From positions 1 through 21,818 of the forward strand of contig CANDEH010000032.1 in NCBI GenBank assembly GCA_947383645.1: a DNA stretch of 21,818 bases, read 5' to 3'. Made by a program: the position numbers and the translations under genes. This document shows positions 1-6,636 of this stretch, piece by piece; the first letter of the stretch is position 1; every line of letters begins with the position of its first letter. The notes below the pieces were generated by a model, which saw only the letters and a program-made list of their open reading frames with translations, ran no database searches and was not told where the DNA came from. This DNA is from an uncultured Clostridia bacterium (lineage in GTDB: Bacteria; Bacillota; Clostridia; Oscillospirales; Oscillospiraceae).

Positions 1-1173
1 GTGGGCCGCATCGCCATCGGCCGCATTGAGCGGGGCGCCGTGAAGCAGAACCAGGAGATCTCCGTCTGCAACTACCACGACGTAGAGGCCGCCCCCAAGA
101 AGGCCAAGGCCACCGCCATCTATGAGTTCGAGGGCCTGGCCCGCAAGCCGGTGACCGAAGCGGCTGCCGGCAGCATCATCTGCATGAGCGGCATCGGCGA
201 CATCACCATCGGCGACACCATCTGCGCCCCGGAGGCGGTGGAGCCCCTGCCCTTTGTGAAGATCTCCGCCCCCACTATGGAGATGACCTTCTCCATTAAC
301 GACTCCCCCTTCGCCGGCCGGGAGGGCAAGTTTGTCACCTCCCGCCAGCTCCGGGATCGCCTCTTCCGGGAGACCTTAAAAGACGTGTCTCTCCGGGTCA
401 CGGAGATTGAGGGGGCCATGGACGCCTTCAACGTGGCGGGCCGGGGCGAGATGCACATCTCCATCCTCATCGAGACCATGCGCCGGGAGGGCTACGAGTT
501 CCAGGTCTCCCCGCCCCGGGTGCTCTACCAGGAGATCGACGGGAAGAAGTGCGAGCCCATCGAGCGTCTGGTGGTGGACGTGCCCGCCGACAGCGTGGGG
601 GCCGTCATCGAGAAGATCGGCAGCCGCAAGGGGGACCTGGTGGAGATGACCCCCGTGGGCGAGCGGATGAAGATTGAGTTTTTGGTCCCCGCCCGGGGCC
701 TCTTCGGCTACCGCAACGAGTTTTTGACCGACACCCGGGGCGAGGGCATCATGGCCTCGGTGTTCGACAGCTACGCCCCCTTCAAGGGGGATCTGAGCCG
801 CCGGAGCACCGGCTCTCTGGTCTCCTTTGAGACCGGCGACTCGGTGACCTACGGCCTCTACAACGCCCAGGAGCGGGGCGCGCTGTTCATCGGCGCCGGC
901 GTCCCGGTCTACGGCGGCATGGTGGTGGGCGTCAGCCCCAAGAGCGACGACATCACCGTGAATGTGTGCAAGAAGAAGCAGCTCACCAACATGCGGGCCA
1001 GCGGCAGCGACGACGCCCTCCGCCTGGTGCCCCCCCGCCAGCTCAGCTTAGAGCAGTGCCTGGAGTTCCTGGCCGACGACGAGCTCCTGGAGGTCACCCC
1101 CAAGAACCTCCGCATCCGCAAGAGCATTCTGGACCATGAGAAGAGAATGAAGGCATTGCACAGCAAAAAGTAA
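1..1173 (+). CDS. typA: TypA/BipA ribosome-associated GTPase, C-terminal part (5' end outside window)
   Basis: This is the last 390 residues of TypA/BipA, a translational GTPase of the EF-G/LepA superfamily that binds the 70S ribosome and helps ribosome assembly and stress adaptation. The family is about 600 residues long, so the G domain (P-loop, switch regions) lies upstream of the window. The first codon, GTG, reads as an internal valine: the opening VGRIAIGRIERG is the conserved domain 2 (beta-barrel) segment, not a start. Domain 2 covers about residues 1-80. The EF-G-like domains III and V follow, with AGRGEMHISILIETMRREGY at about 146-165 and the RGLFGYRNEFLTDTRGEG stretch at about 234-251. 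The BipA-specific C-terminal domain closes the protein, including KKKQLTNMRASGSDDALRL (about 324-342). The frame is clean, and the stop codon sits inside a terminator hairpin. Confidence 0.96.
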   Translation: MGRIAIGRIERGAVKQNQEISVCNYHDVEAAPKKAKATAIYEFEGLARKPVTEAAAGSIICMSGIGDITIGDTICAPEAVEPLPFVKISAPTMEMTFSINDSPFAGREGKFVTSRQLRDRLFRETLKDVSLRVTEIEGAMDAFNVAGRGEMHISILIETMRREGYEFQVSPPRVLYQEIDGKKCEPIERLVVDVPADSVGAVIEKIGSRKGDLVEMTPVGERMKIEFLVPARGLFGYRNEFLTDTRGEGIMASVFDSYAPFKGDLSRRSTGSLVSFETGDSVTYGLYNAQERGALFIGAGVPVYGGMVVGVSPKSDDITVNVCKKKQLTNMRASGSDDALRLVPPRQLSLEQCLEFLADDELLEVTPKNLRIRKSILDHEKRMKALHSKK

Positions 1174-1203
1174 ACGGCGAGAGCCGTTTACTTTTTGCTG
1201 TGC
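1158..1203 (+). terminator. 21-bp perfect hairpin overlapping the typA stop codon
   Basis: Positions 1158-1178 pair perfectly with 1183-1203 around a GAGA loop. The T5 tract lies inside the right arm rather than after it. The stop codon (1171-1173) lies in the left arm, so the last typA codons are part of the hairpin. It is likely the transcription terminator of typA, possibly acting in both directions. Confidence 0.75.
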
Positions 1204-1505
1204 TCGTTTGAAGACCGCTCGGCTTATTTCGCCGGAAACCCGCTTCGCTGGGCTTTCCGGCGAGGGGATTGCGCCCTGCTCCGCGCACTCGCCCTCCGCT
1301 CACGCGGAGGACTCGCACACTGCGCAGGACGAGGAGTATTTTTGCCGAAAACGCGGTTTCCGGCAAAAATGATTTCAATTGATTTGCGGCGTGCGCGCCG
1401 CAAACTCTGCCGAGGGCGAATCGCGCCCTGCGTTAAAGGCGCGGGCGCCCGGAGATATTGTGGCTGTGTTGCGTGTATAGACGCTTTTAGGGCGGACTTT
1501 TAGTG
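1204..1505. repeat. Non-coding spacer with a cluster of short perfect hairpins
   Basis: No credible gene lies here. The stretch holds at least five inverted repeats in 200 bases: 1230-1238 with 1254-1262 (CGCCGGAAA arms), 1293-1299 with 1304-1310 (CCTCCGC arms), 1338-1347 with 1361-1370 (ATTTTTGCCG arms), 1383-1391 with 1396-1404 (TTTGCGGCG arms), and 1413-1418 with 1424-1429. The arrangement resembles REP/BIME-type intergenic mosaics or a structured leader of the next gene. No riboswitch class is recognised, and no second copy was seen in this window. Confidence 0.55.
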
Positions 1506-1521
1506 AGGGGAGGATGTATTC

Positions 1522-2010
1522 GTGAGCATCCAGATCAGAGCATTGGAGGAACAGGACCTGCCTGCCGCGGTGGCGATTTGGAACCGGGTGGTGGACGACG
1601 GTGTGGCCTTCCCCCAGCTGGAGCCGCTGACGGAGGAGGGCGGGCGGACATTTTTCGCCCGGCAGTCCTTCACCGCCGTGGCCCTGGACGATACCGGAGA
1701 GGTGCTGGGCCTCTACATTCTCCACCCCAACAACGAGGGCCGCTGCGGGCACATCTGCAACGCCAGCTATACCGTCCGCGCCGACGCCCGGGGCCGGGGC
1801 GTGGGGGAGGCTCTGGTGCGACACTGCCTCCGGAAAGGGCGGGATCTGGGCTTTCGCATCCTCCAGTTCAACGCCGTGGTGGCCAGTAACACCCCGGCCC
1901 TCCGCCTTTACGAGAAATTGGGATTCACCCGACTGGGCACCATCCCCGGCGGCTTCCGGATGAAGGACGGCCATTACGAGGATATTATCGTCCACTACCG
2001 CCTGCTCTGA
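1522..2010 (+). CDS. GNAT family N-acetyltransferase
   Basis: A 162-residue protein with the GNAT fold, the family that transfers an acetyl group from acetyl-CoA to an amine. Acetyl-CoA motif A (R/Q-x-x-G-x-G/A) is seen as ARGRGVGEAL at residues 89-98. Motif B follows as ASNTPALRLYEKLGF (about 121-135), where the NTPAxxLYEKLGF pattern is typical. The substrate cannot be named; small-molecule acetyltransferases and RimI-like proteins share these features. The GTG start at 1522 is chosen because an AGGGGAGG ribosome site (1506-1513) sits about 8 bases upstream. It is a single gene with its own terminator, convergent with hemW. No membrane segment or signal peptide. Confidence 0.9.
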   Translation: MSIQIRALEEQDLPAAVAIWNRVVDDGVAFPQLEPLTEEGGRTFFARQSFTAVALDDTGEVLGLYILHPNNEGRCGHICNASYTVRADARGRGVGEALVRHCLRKGRDLGFRILQFNAVVASNTPALRLYEKLGFTRLGTIPGGFRMKDGHYEDIIVHYRLL

Positions 2011-2087
2011 TCCGCGGCGGCTTGCGCAATTTCTTCCCTTGGGCAGCAAAAAACTGCGCTGGTTGGGAGGATATACAGTTTCCCGGG

Positions 2088-2127
2088 AAAGATTTCGGCA
2101 GTGCGGAGCACTGCCGAAATCTTTTTT
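2088..2127 (+). terminator. Strong intrinsic terminator between convergent GNAT gene and hemW
   Basis: A 17-bp perfect stem (2088-2104 with 2108-2124) with a GGA loop is followed by a T6 run (2122-2127, partly within the arm). It serves the acetyltransferase gene. As a long stem between convergent genes it may also stop hemW transcripts coming from the right. Confidence 0.88.
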
Positions 2128-2141
2128 ACTCTGTCGGAGAT

Positions 2142-3350
2142 CTACAGCTCCACGCGAAAGTCCCCGCTGGCCGCAGCGGCCTCCCGCCGCAGCTTCTCCT
2201 GCCCGTGGGCCTCCCACAGATCTGTAATAATGGTGTTGGAGAGCAGGAACCCCTTCGCTGTCAGACGCCACCCCTCCTCCGTGGGCTGGGCGCAGCCCAG
2301 CTGCTCGTACCGCCGCAGCACCGCCTCCAGCGGTGCAAACCGCCGGCGGTAGCGGTGCTCAAATACTGCCTTGGAAATTCCCGCGGACGTGCGCAGGGAG
2401 AGCATAATATACTCTGTGTCCCGCTCCCGCTCCGGCAGGCGCTCCGCCTGATCCGTCTCCAGCGTCCCCGCCAGAGCTCCCGCCATGTAGCCCTCCAGAT
2501 CCCGGGCGTAGGCGTAGCGCATCTCTCCCAAGTCCGAGTGGGCCCCGGGGCCAAAGCCCGCGTACTCCTGCAAGGTCCAATACTTCAGGTTGTGCCGGGA
2601 GGCAAAGCCGGGGCGGGCGAAGTTGGAGATCTCATAGTGCTCATAGCCCCCCGACGTCAGCATCTGGACAGCGGAGAGGTACATATCCGCCTGCGTGTCG
2701 TCGTCAGGGAGGGAAAGCTCCTTCTGACGGCGGTGCAGCGGCGTCCCCTCCTCCACTTTCAGGCCGTAGCAGGACAGGTGTTCCGGGCCGAGGGCAAGGG
2801 TCCGCTCCAGACTGTCCATCCAGGCGGCCTGGCTCTGGCCGGGGAGGCCGTAGATCAGATCGGCGGAGAAGTTTCGGAAGCCCGCCCGGCGCAGAGCCTC
2901 CACAGAGCGCTCCACGTCGGCAAAGGTGTGGATTCGGCCCACCGCGCGCAGCAGGGCGTCGTCCGCGGCCTGGACGCCCAGGGACAGGCGGTTGAATCCG
3001 CCCCGGCGGAGGCGGCGGAGGGCGCGCCAGTTCTGGGCGCTCTCCGGATTGGCCTCAATGGTGATCTCCGCGTCCCGGCCCATGTGAAACCGCTGGGCAA
3101 TCCGCTCCAAAATGTCTGTCAGGTACCGCTCCGACAGCAGCGTGGGGGTACCGCCGCCAAAGTATACCGTATCCACCTGATAGCCGCCGGTGTATTGGGC
3201 GATCTGGGAGATATTGGCGCAGAGGGCCTTCACGTACCGCTTGATGCGGTCCTCCGCCTGGGGCAGGGAGTAGAAATCGCAGTAGAGGCACTTGCTGCGG
3301 CAGAAGGGGATGTGGACATAGATGCCCAGAGGCGTTTTGCTCTGTTTCAT
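2142..3350 (-). CDS. hemW: HemW, radical SAM heme chaperone (coproporphyrinogen dehydrogenase-like)
   Basis: A 402-residue radical SAM protein of the HemN/HemW class. The [4Fe-4S]-binding CxxxCxxC is CRSKCLYC with cysteines 17, 21 and 24. The SAM-binding GGGTP motif is at 65-69. The HemW-specific HNxxYW motif, linked to heme binding, is HNLKYW at 253-258. The family inserts or transfers heme to respiratory proteins, and many members were misannotated as oxygen-independent coproporphyrinogen oxidase HemN. HemN's own CxxxCxxCxC signature has an extra cysteine, absent here (CDFYS follows). The ATG at 3350 is preferred over upstream in-frame starts because the protein then begins 16 residues before the first cluster cysteine, as is normal, and an AAAGGA-like site lies just upstream. 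It is divergent from spoVAC, with its own sigma-A-type promoter. Confidence 0.93.
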   Translation of the reverse strand: MKQSKTPLGIYVHIPFCRSKCLYCDFYSLPQAEDRIKRYVKALCANISQIAQYTGGYQVDTVYFGGGTPTLLSERYLTDILERIAQRFHMGRDAEITIEANPESAQNWRALRRLRRGGFNRLSLGVQAADDALLRAVGRIHTFADVERSVEALRRAGFRNFSADLIYGLPGQSQAAWMDSLERTLALGPEHLSCYGLKVEEGTPLHRRQKELSLPDDDTQADMYLSAVQMLTSGGYEHYEISNFARPGFASRHNLKYWTLQEYAGFGPGAHSDLGEMRYAYARDLEGYMAGALAGTLETDQAERLPERERDTEYIMLSLRTSAGISKAVFEHRYRRRFAPLEAVLRRYEQLGCAQPTEEGWRLTAKGFLLSNTIITDLWEAHGQEKLRREAAAASGDFRVEL

Positions 3351-3417
3351 AGCGAACCATCCTTTTTTACGCGGAGCGCTTCCGCTGTGGAAAATATCGG
3401 GTGTGGAACCACCCCTT

Positions 3418-3445
3418 ATTGTACCGCATTTTTCCTGTTTGACAA
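3418..3445 (-). promoter_or_regulatory. Predicted sigma-A promoter of hemW
   Basis: Read on the minus strand, -35 TTGTCA (3445-3440) and -10 TACAAT (3423-3418) are separated by 16 bases. About 70 bases of leader precede the hemW ATG. Confidence 0.7.
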
Positions 3446-3446
3446 G

Positions 3447-3475
3447 GCATATTTCCATGGATGCGGGAAATACTA
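3447..3475 (+). promoter_or_regulatory. Predicted sigma-G (forespore) promoter of spoVAC
   Basis: GCATA (3447-3451) matches the sigma-G -35 consensus gHATR. AATACTA (3469-3475) matches the -10 consensus CATnnTA at all but the first base. The spacer is 17 bases. This agrees with the known forespore-specific expression of spoVA genes. The start site would be near 3482, giving a very short leader. Confidence 0.6.
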
Positions 3476-3500
3476 CGCGTCAAAGGAGCGTGAGCGAGGA

Positions 3501-3944
3501 ATGGATATGTCCAACAAGGAGTATCAGGACTATGTGGAGGGCAAGGCGGCCAAGTCGCCTCTGGCGCTGGATATGCTCAAAGCCTTTGCCATCGGCGGGC
3601 TGATCTGTGTCATCGGACAGGGAATTATGTCTGCGGCCATGGCCGCGGGCCTGCCCAAAAACGACGCGGGAACGGTGACCACCATCGCGCTGGTGGGCCT
3701 CTCGGCGCTTCTGACGGGGCTGAACCTCTACAGCAAGATTGCCCGCCATGGCGGCGCGGGAACCCTGGTTCCGGTGACAGGCTTCGCCAACGCTGTGGTA
3801 TCACCGGCAATTGACTTTCGCAGCGAGGGCTTTGTCACCGGCATGGCGGCGAAGATGTTCCAGGTGGCGGGACCGGTGATTGTGTTCGGTACGCTGGCCA
3901 GCGCGGTGTACGGCGTGGTCCTGCTGGCTCTAAGCGCCATGTAA
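3501..3944 (+). CDS. spoVAC: SpoVAC, stage V sporulation membrane protein (dipicolinate channel component)
   Basis: A 147-residue polytopic membrane protein of the SpoVAC/SpoVAEB family. Spores use it in the inner membrane to take up Ca-dipicolinate and to release it at germination; B. subtilis SpoVAC behaves as a mechanosensitive channel. The N-terminal NKEYQDYVEGKAAKSP and the segment IGGLICVIGQGI (about 31-42) are typical. Four hydrophobic segments can be seen at about 27-49, 58-77, 88-105 and 119-145. It stands alone: no spoVAD or spoVAE partner follows, and a terminator comes directly after it, so the partners must lie elsewhere. Start choice is open. ATG 3501 has AAAGGAG 12 bases upstream; ATG 3507 has GAGGA 6 bases upstream. 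The two differ by only two residues. Confidence 0.9.
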   Translation: MDMSNKEYQDYVEGKAAKSPLALDMLKAFAIGGLICVIGQGIMSAAMAAGLPKNDAGTVTTIALVGLSALLTGLNLYSKIARHGGAGTLVPVTGFANAVVSPAIDFRSEGFVTGMAAKMFQVAGPVIVFGTLASAVYGVVLLALSAM

Positions 3945-3961
3945 CGAAAGGAAAAAGAACG

Positions 3962-4000
3962 GGGAGCGGAGAGGGGAGATATTCCCTCCGCTCCCGTTTT
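3962..4000 (+). terminator. Terminator after spoVAC
   Basis: GGGAGCGGAG (3962-3971) pairs with 3986-3995 and is followed by GTTTT. A second small hairpin with CACTTTT arms (4003-4009 with 4013-4019) lies directly behind it. Confidence 0.65.
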
Positions 4001-4035
4001 CGCACTTTTGGGAAAAGTGGGTGTTTACATAACGA

Positions 4036-4065
4036 TGTGGAAAACTCTGTGGAAAATGTGGAAAG
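4036..4065 (+). repeat. Three tandem TGTGGAAAA motifs (DnaA-box-like)
   Basis: TGTGGAAAA occurs at 4036-4044 and 4048-4056, and TGTGGAAAG at 4057-4065. Each differs from the DnaA-box complement TGTGGATAA at one or two positions. They lie in the 316-base spacer between spoVAC and the blaI-type promoter. The spacer also holds a GC-rich imperfect hairpin (4138-4144 with 4164-4170) and no gene. Confidence 0.4.
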
Positions 4066-4185
4066 TCTTTCTGCTGCTTGTTTCCCCCGGGGGTTACGGG
4101 AAAATTATGCGGAGGCAGCAAGCGGTACTTTTTCGCCCCGCCGCACGCCTGAAGGCGCAGTGAGCGGCGGATCGAAATGTTCCTC

Positions 4186-4215
4186 TTGACAATTACTACA
4201 AAGTTGTAGTAATAT
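4186..4215 (+). promoter_or_regulatory. Promoter of the BlaI/M56 operon
   Basis: -35 TTGACA (4186-4191) and -10 TAATAT (4210-4215) are spaced by 18 bases. The region between the two boxes is filled by a palindromic operator. Confidence 0.8.
4192..4213. promoter_or_regulatory. BlaI/MecI-type operator 1
   Basis: A perfect dyad with arms ATTACTACAA (4192-4201) and TTGTAGTAAT (4204-4213) around a 2-base centre. It contains the TACA...TGTA core of BlaI/MecI/CopY operators. It spans the gap between -35 and -10, so a bound repressor would block RNA polymerase. This points to autoregulation by the gene at 4261. Confidence 0.85.
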
Positions 4216-4216
4216 G

Positions 4217-4242
4217 ATTATACTACACGCGCGTAGTATAAT
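4217..4242. promoter_or_regulatory. BlaI/MecI-type operator 2
   Basis: A second perfect dyad with arms ATTATACTAC (4217-4226) and GTAGTATAAT (4233-4242) around ACGCGC. It shares the ACTAC/GTAGT half-sites with operator 1 and covers the expected transcription start, as in paired bla/mec operators. Confidence 0.75.
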
Positions 4243-4260
4243 TCTCTGAGAGGTGCGCCT

Positions 4261-4641
4261 ATGGGTACATTTTCAACCATGTCCGGGTCCGAGATGGAGA
4301 TCATGCGGGTGATCTGGTCCCGCGGCGCTCCGGTGACCGTCGGGGATCTTCTGGAGGCTTTCGCCCACAGAGGGTGGAAGGCGCAGACTATGTCCACCTT
4401 CCTCAGCCGCCTGGTGGAGAAGGGTATCCTTCACAGCCGGCGCCAGGGCCGGGGGAATCTCTATGTCCCCGCTGTCAGCGAGGCGGAGTACCGCCGTCTG
4501 GCGGCCCGGCAGGTGGTGGAGCAGCTGTATGACGGCTCCCTCTCCGCTTTCCTCAGCGCCCTCAGCGGCGGGCAGGGGCTGGAGCGGAGGGAGGTCGAGG
4601 AGCTCCGCGCCTGGTTTGAGGAGGTGTGCGGCCATGACTGA
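4261..4641 (+). CDS. BlaI/MecI/CopY family winged-helix repressor
   Basis: A 126-residue protein aligned end to end with the BlaI/MecI family: an N-terminal winged helix (about 5-75; SGSEMEIMRVIW, then TMSTFLSRLVEKGILHSRR and GRGNLYVP) and a C-terminal dimerisation helix region (about 76-126). Such repressors bind TACA/TGTA dyads as dimers and are inactivated by cleavage in the C-terminal helices after the partner M56 peptidase is triggered. A plausible cleavage area is around SLSAFLSALS (about 93-102). Ribosome site GAGAGG ends 7 bases before the ATG. The stop overlaps the start of the M56 gene by 8 bases, so the two are translationally coupled. The paired dyads just upstream imply autorepression. 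It need not be a beta-lactam regulator: most clostridial BlaI/BlaR1-like pairs have unknown signals. Confidence 0.92.
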   Translation: MGTFSTMSGSEMEIMRVIWSRGAPVTVGDLLEAFAHRGWKAQTMSTFLSRLVEKGILHSRRQGRGNLYVPAVSEAEYRRLAARQVVEQLYDGSLSAFLSALSGGQGLERREVEELRAWFEEVCGHD

Positions 4642-6460
4642 GTGCCTGATTGCCATGGCCCTCGCCGGCAGCGGGGCGTACCTGCTCTGGCGGGCGCTGC
4701 TGCCCCTGACACGGGAGCGGTTCAGCGCCCGGTGGCAGTACGGCTTTTTGAAGACAGTGCTGGCTTTTTTCCTCCTCCCCGTGGGGCTGCTGGGCGCTTC
4801 TTTAGGGCTGGCCCTCCCCGCACCGGCGTCCGGCGTCCCGGATCCTTCGGACATACCGCCGGGTCTGACGGCCCCTGCGCCGCCATCCCCTGTTGATCCG
4901 GTGGACACCCGCTCGGCGGAGGCCGCTGCGGCGCTGCCTCCGCAGAAGAGCGGGAGGGCCGCATCTCCAAACTGGCGCGACGCTGTCCTCCCGGCGCTGA
5001 CGGCGCTGTGGTTCCTCGGCGCGGCCGTCCTGGGGGGACGGGAAATTTTCCGGCGGGCGCGGTTTCGCCGGGAGTTTCTTCCCCTCTGCCTGCCGGTGGA
5101 GGATGGGGAGAGCCTGCAAGCGGCGGCGCTCTGCCGCCGTCAAACGGGCCTGCGCCGTCTCCCGCGGCTGGCGGTGAGCCCCCTGCCCTGCTCCCCCTTT
5201 GTGACGGGACTTGTTCATCCGGTCATTGTCCTCCCCGGAGGGGAGATCGGAGAGGAGAAGCTGCGGTGCATTCTGCTCCACGAGATGCTCCATATCCGGC
5301 GGCGGGATCTGTGGGTGCGCGCGCTGGCGCTGTGGGTGCGGACGCTGTACTGGTTCAACCCGCTGGTCTGGCGGCTGAGCCGGCAGACGGCGGCGTGGAG
5401 CGAGCTGGCCTGCGACGAGGCGGTGACGGCTCCCATGGACCGGGAGGGCCGGCGCGTCTACGGCCGGGTTATCCTACAGGCGGCGCTGCAAAACGCCGGG
5501 AACGCCGGGGAGTGGGCCGCGACGCTGGCCGCCCCCGAGACAATGAAGTGGAGGCTGAAGCGGATGTTTGAGTGGAAAGAGATGAAAAAGAGCGCCCACG
5601 TCGCCGCGGCGCTGACGATGGCAGTATTGATCGCAGGGGGAAGCCTGGCGGCAATGGGCGCCTACCGCCCCGCGCCGGAGGAGGCGCCCCCGGTCCGGAG
5701 CCAGCAGAGCACAGGAGCGGCAGCCCCCGCGAGGGCCGGCGCGGCGGATCAGGCAGCTCCCCCCGCTGCGCCGGAGAAGCTCCCCGCCCCCCGGGAGGGG
5801 CAGAGCGGCGCACAGACCGTCGCCGCGGCGGAGCCGCCGGTGGACCCGGAATCGCCCCAGAGCACCGCACAGTCCGGGGCGGAGGACACGGCGGCGCCCG
5901 AACCGCCCCTTCCGGCAGAGCAGAGCCCCACGCCGGACGCGCCGGCGGACGGCACACAGTATCCGGTGGACAGTCCCGCTCAGCGGGAGGCGCTGATTGC
6001 GCAGCTGTGCGGGGACTACGGCCTTACACAGCAGGACTTTATCATCCACATCAACGGCGAAGACGGCAGCGAAATTGTGGAGATCTACCGGGATGCCACC
6101 TGGCTGGCGGAGCTGGCGGCGAAGCATCTAATAGACGGCGACTGGCCCCGAAACAGCCGCGGCGAGAGCTACGGTCCCGACGCGCTGTACCGCGTCACCG
6201 GTACCCACCCCGACCTGGTCTCTGCTGTCGGGCAGGATGGAACCCACGGCTATATCCGGGAGCGCGACCGGTGGGAAAACCGCTTTGACATCCACACCTG
6301 CGAGGATGCCCGGTCGTATATGGTATTTATGGAGGCCATCAGGATGTCCTACTACATCCCCCTCTACAACGCCGAGGGCGAGGCCATTGGCCGCTTTCTG
6401 ATCGCCGGCGGCGTAGCCACCGCGGAGGGGCTGCAAAGGCCGCCGGAAGCGGCGAATTAA
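4634..6460 (+). CDS. M56 (BlaR1-like) membrane zinc metallopeptidase with a non-PBP C-terminal domain
   Basis: A 608-residue membrane protein. Membrane segments are seen at about 3-22, 38-62, 117-135 and 321-343. The cytoplasmic zinc-peptidase loop between segments 3 and 4 has HEMLH at 216-220 and the downstream glutamate region SELACDE at 256-262, the M56 signature. After the last membrane segment comes a Pro/Ala/Glu-rich linker (about 346-445) and then a unique domain (about 447-590). In BlaR1/MecR1 this place holds a penicillin-binding domain with SxxK, SxN and KTG motifs, but none is visible here. The likely role is a transducer: an extracytoplasmic signal activates the peptidase, which leads to loss of the BlaI-type repressor encoded just upstream. 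ATG 4634 is chosen for its GAGGAGG site 9 bases upstream and the overlap with the repressor stop. Ligand unknown. Confidence 0.88.
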   Translation: MTECLIAMALAGSGAYLLWRALLPLTRERFSARWQYGFLKTVLAFFLLPVGLLGASLGLALPAPASGVPDPSDIPPGLTAPAPPSPVDPVDTRSAEAAAALPPQKSGRAASPNWRDAVLPALTALWFLGAAVLGGREIFRRARFRREFLPLCLPVEDGESLQAAALCRRQTGLRRLPRLAVSPLPCSPFVTGLVHPVIVLPGGEIGEEKLRCILLHEMLHIRRRDLWVRALALWVRTLYWFNPLVWRLSRQTAAWSELACDEAVTAPMDREGRRVYGRVILQAALQNAGNAGEWAATLAAPETMKWRLKRMFEWKEMKKSAHVAAALTMAVLIAGGSLAAMGAYRPAPEEAPPVRSQQSTGAAAPARAGAADQAAPPAAPEKLPAPREGQSGAQTVAAAEPPVDPESPQSTAQSGAEDTAAPEPPLPAEQSPTPDAPADGTQYPVDSPAQREALIAQLCGDYGLTQQDFIIHINGEDGSEIVEIYRDATWLAELAAKHLIDGDWPRNSRGESYGPDALYRVTGTHPDLVSAVGQDGTHGYIRERDRWENRFDIHTCEDARSYMVFMEAIRMSYYIPLYNAEGEAIGRFLIAGGVATAEGLQRPPEAAN

Positions 6461-6487
6461 TTAGGCGTGGAAGAATTCCCGCTTAGA

Positions 6488-6516
6488 CACCCCCGGCAAC
6501 GCTGTTGCCGGGGGTG
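6488..6516 (+). terminator. Hairpin after the M56 gene
   Basis: A perfect 13-bp stem (CACCCCCGGCAAC at 6488-6500 with 6504-6516) and a GCT loop, 27 bases after the stop. No T run follows on either strand, so it may be a Rho-type or mRNA-end-stabilising hairpin rather than a classical intrinsic terminator. The rest of 6461-6636 shows nothing else. Confidence 0.5.
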
Positions 6517-6636
6517 CCGGATTCTCGGCCGCGGGCCGAAATCTGCCGCTGCGCCTGATCCGTGTCAGCGGCGAGGAAATCTCCTGGGGTACGGGCGGGT
6601 TGATTTGACAGGTAAGAAAACCCTCCCAGGCTGCTT

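Noticed and set aside
2022..3944. A 640-codon plus-strand open frame running into spoVAC
   Set aside because: Its first 490 codons lie opposite hemW and have no family motifs; only the last 147 codons are real. It is a by-product of GC-rich sequence.
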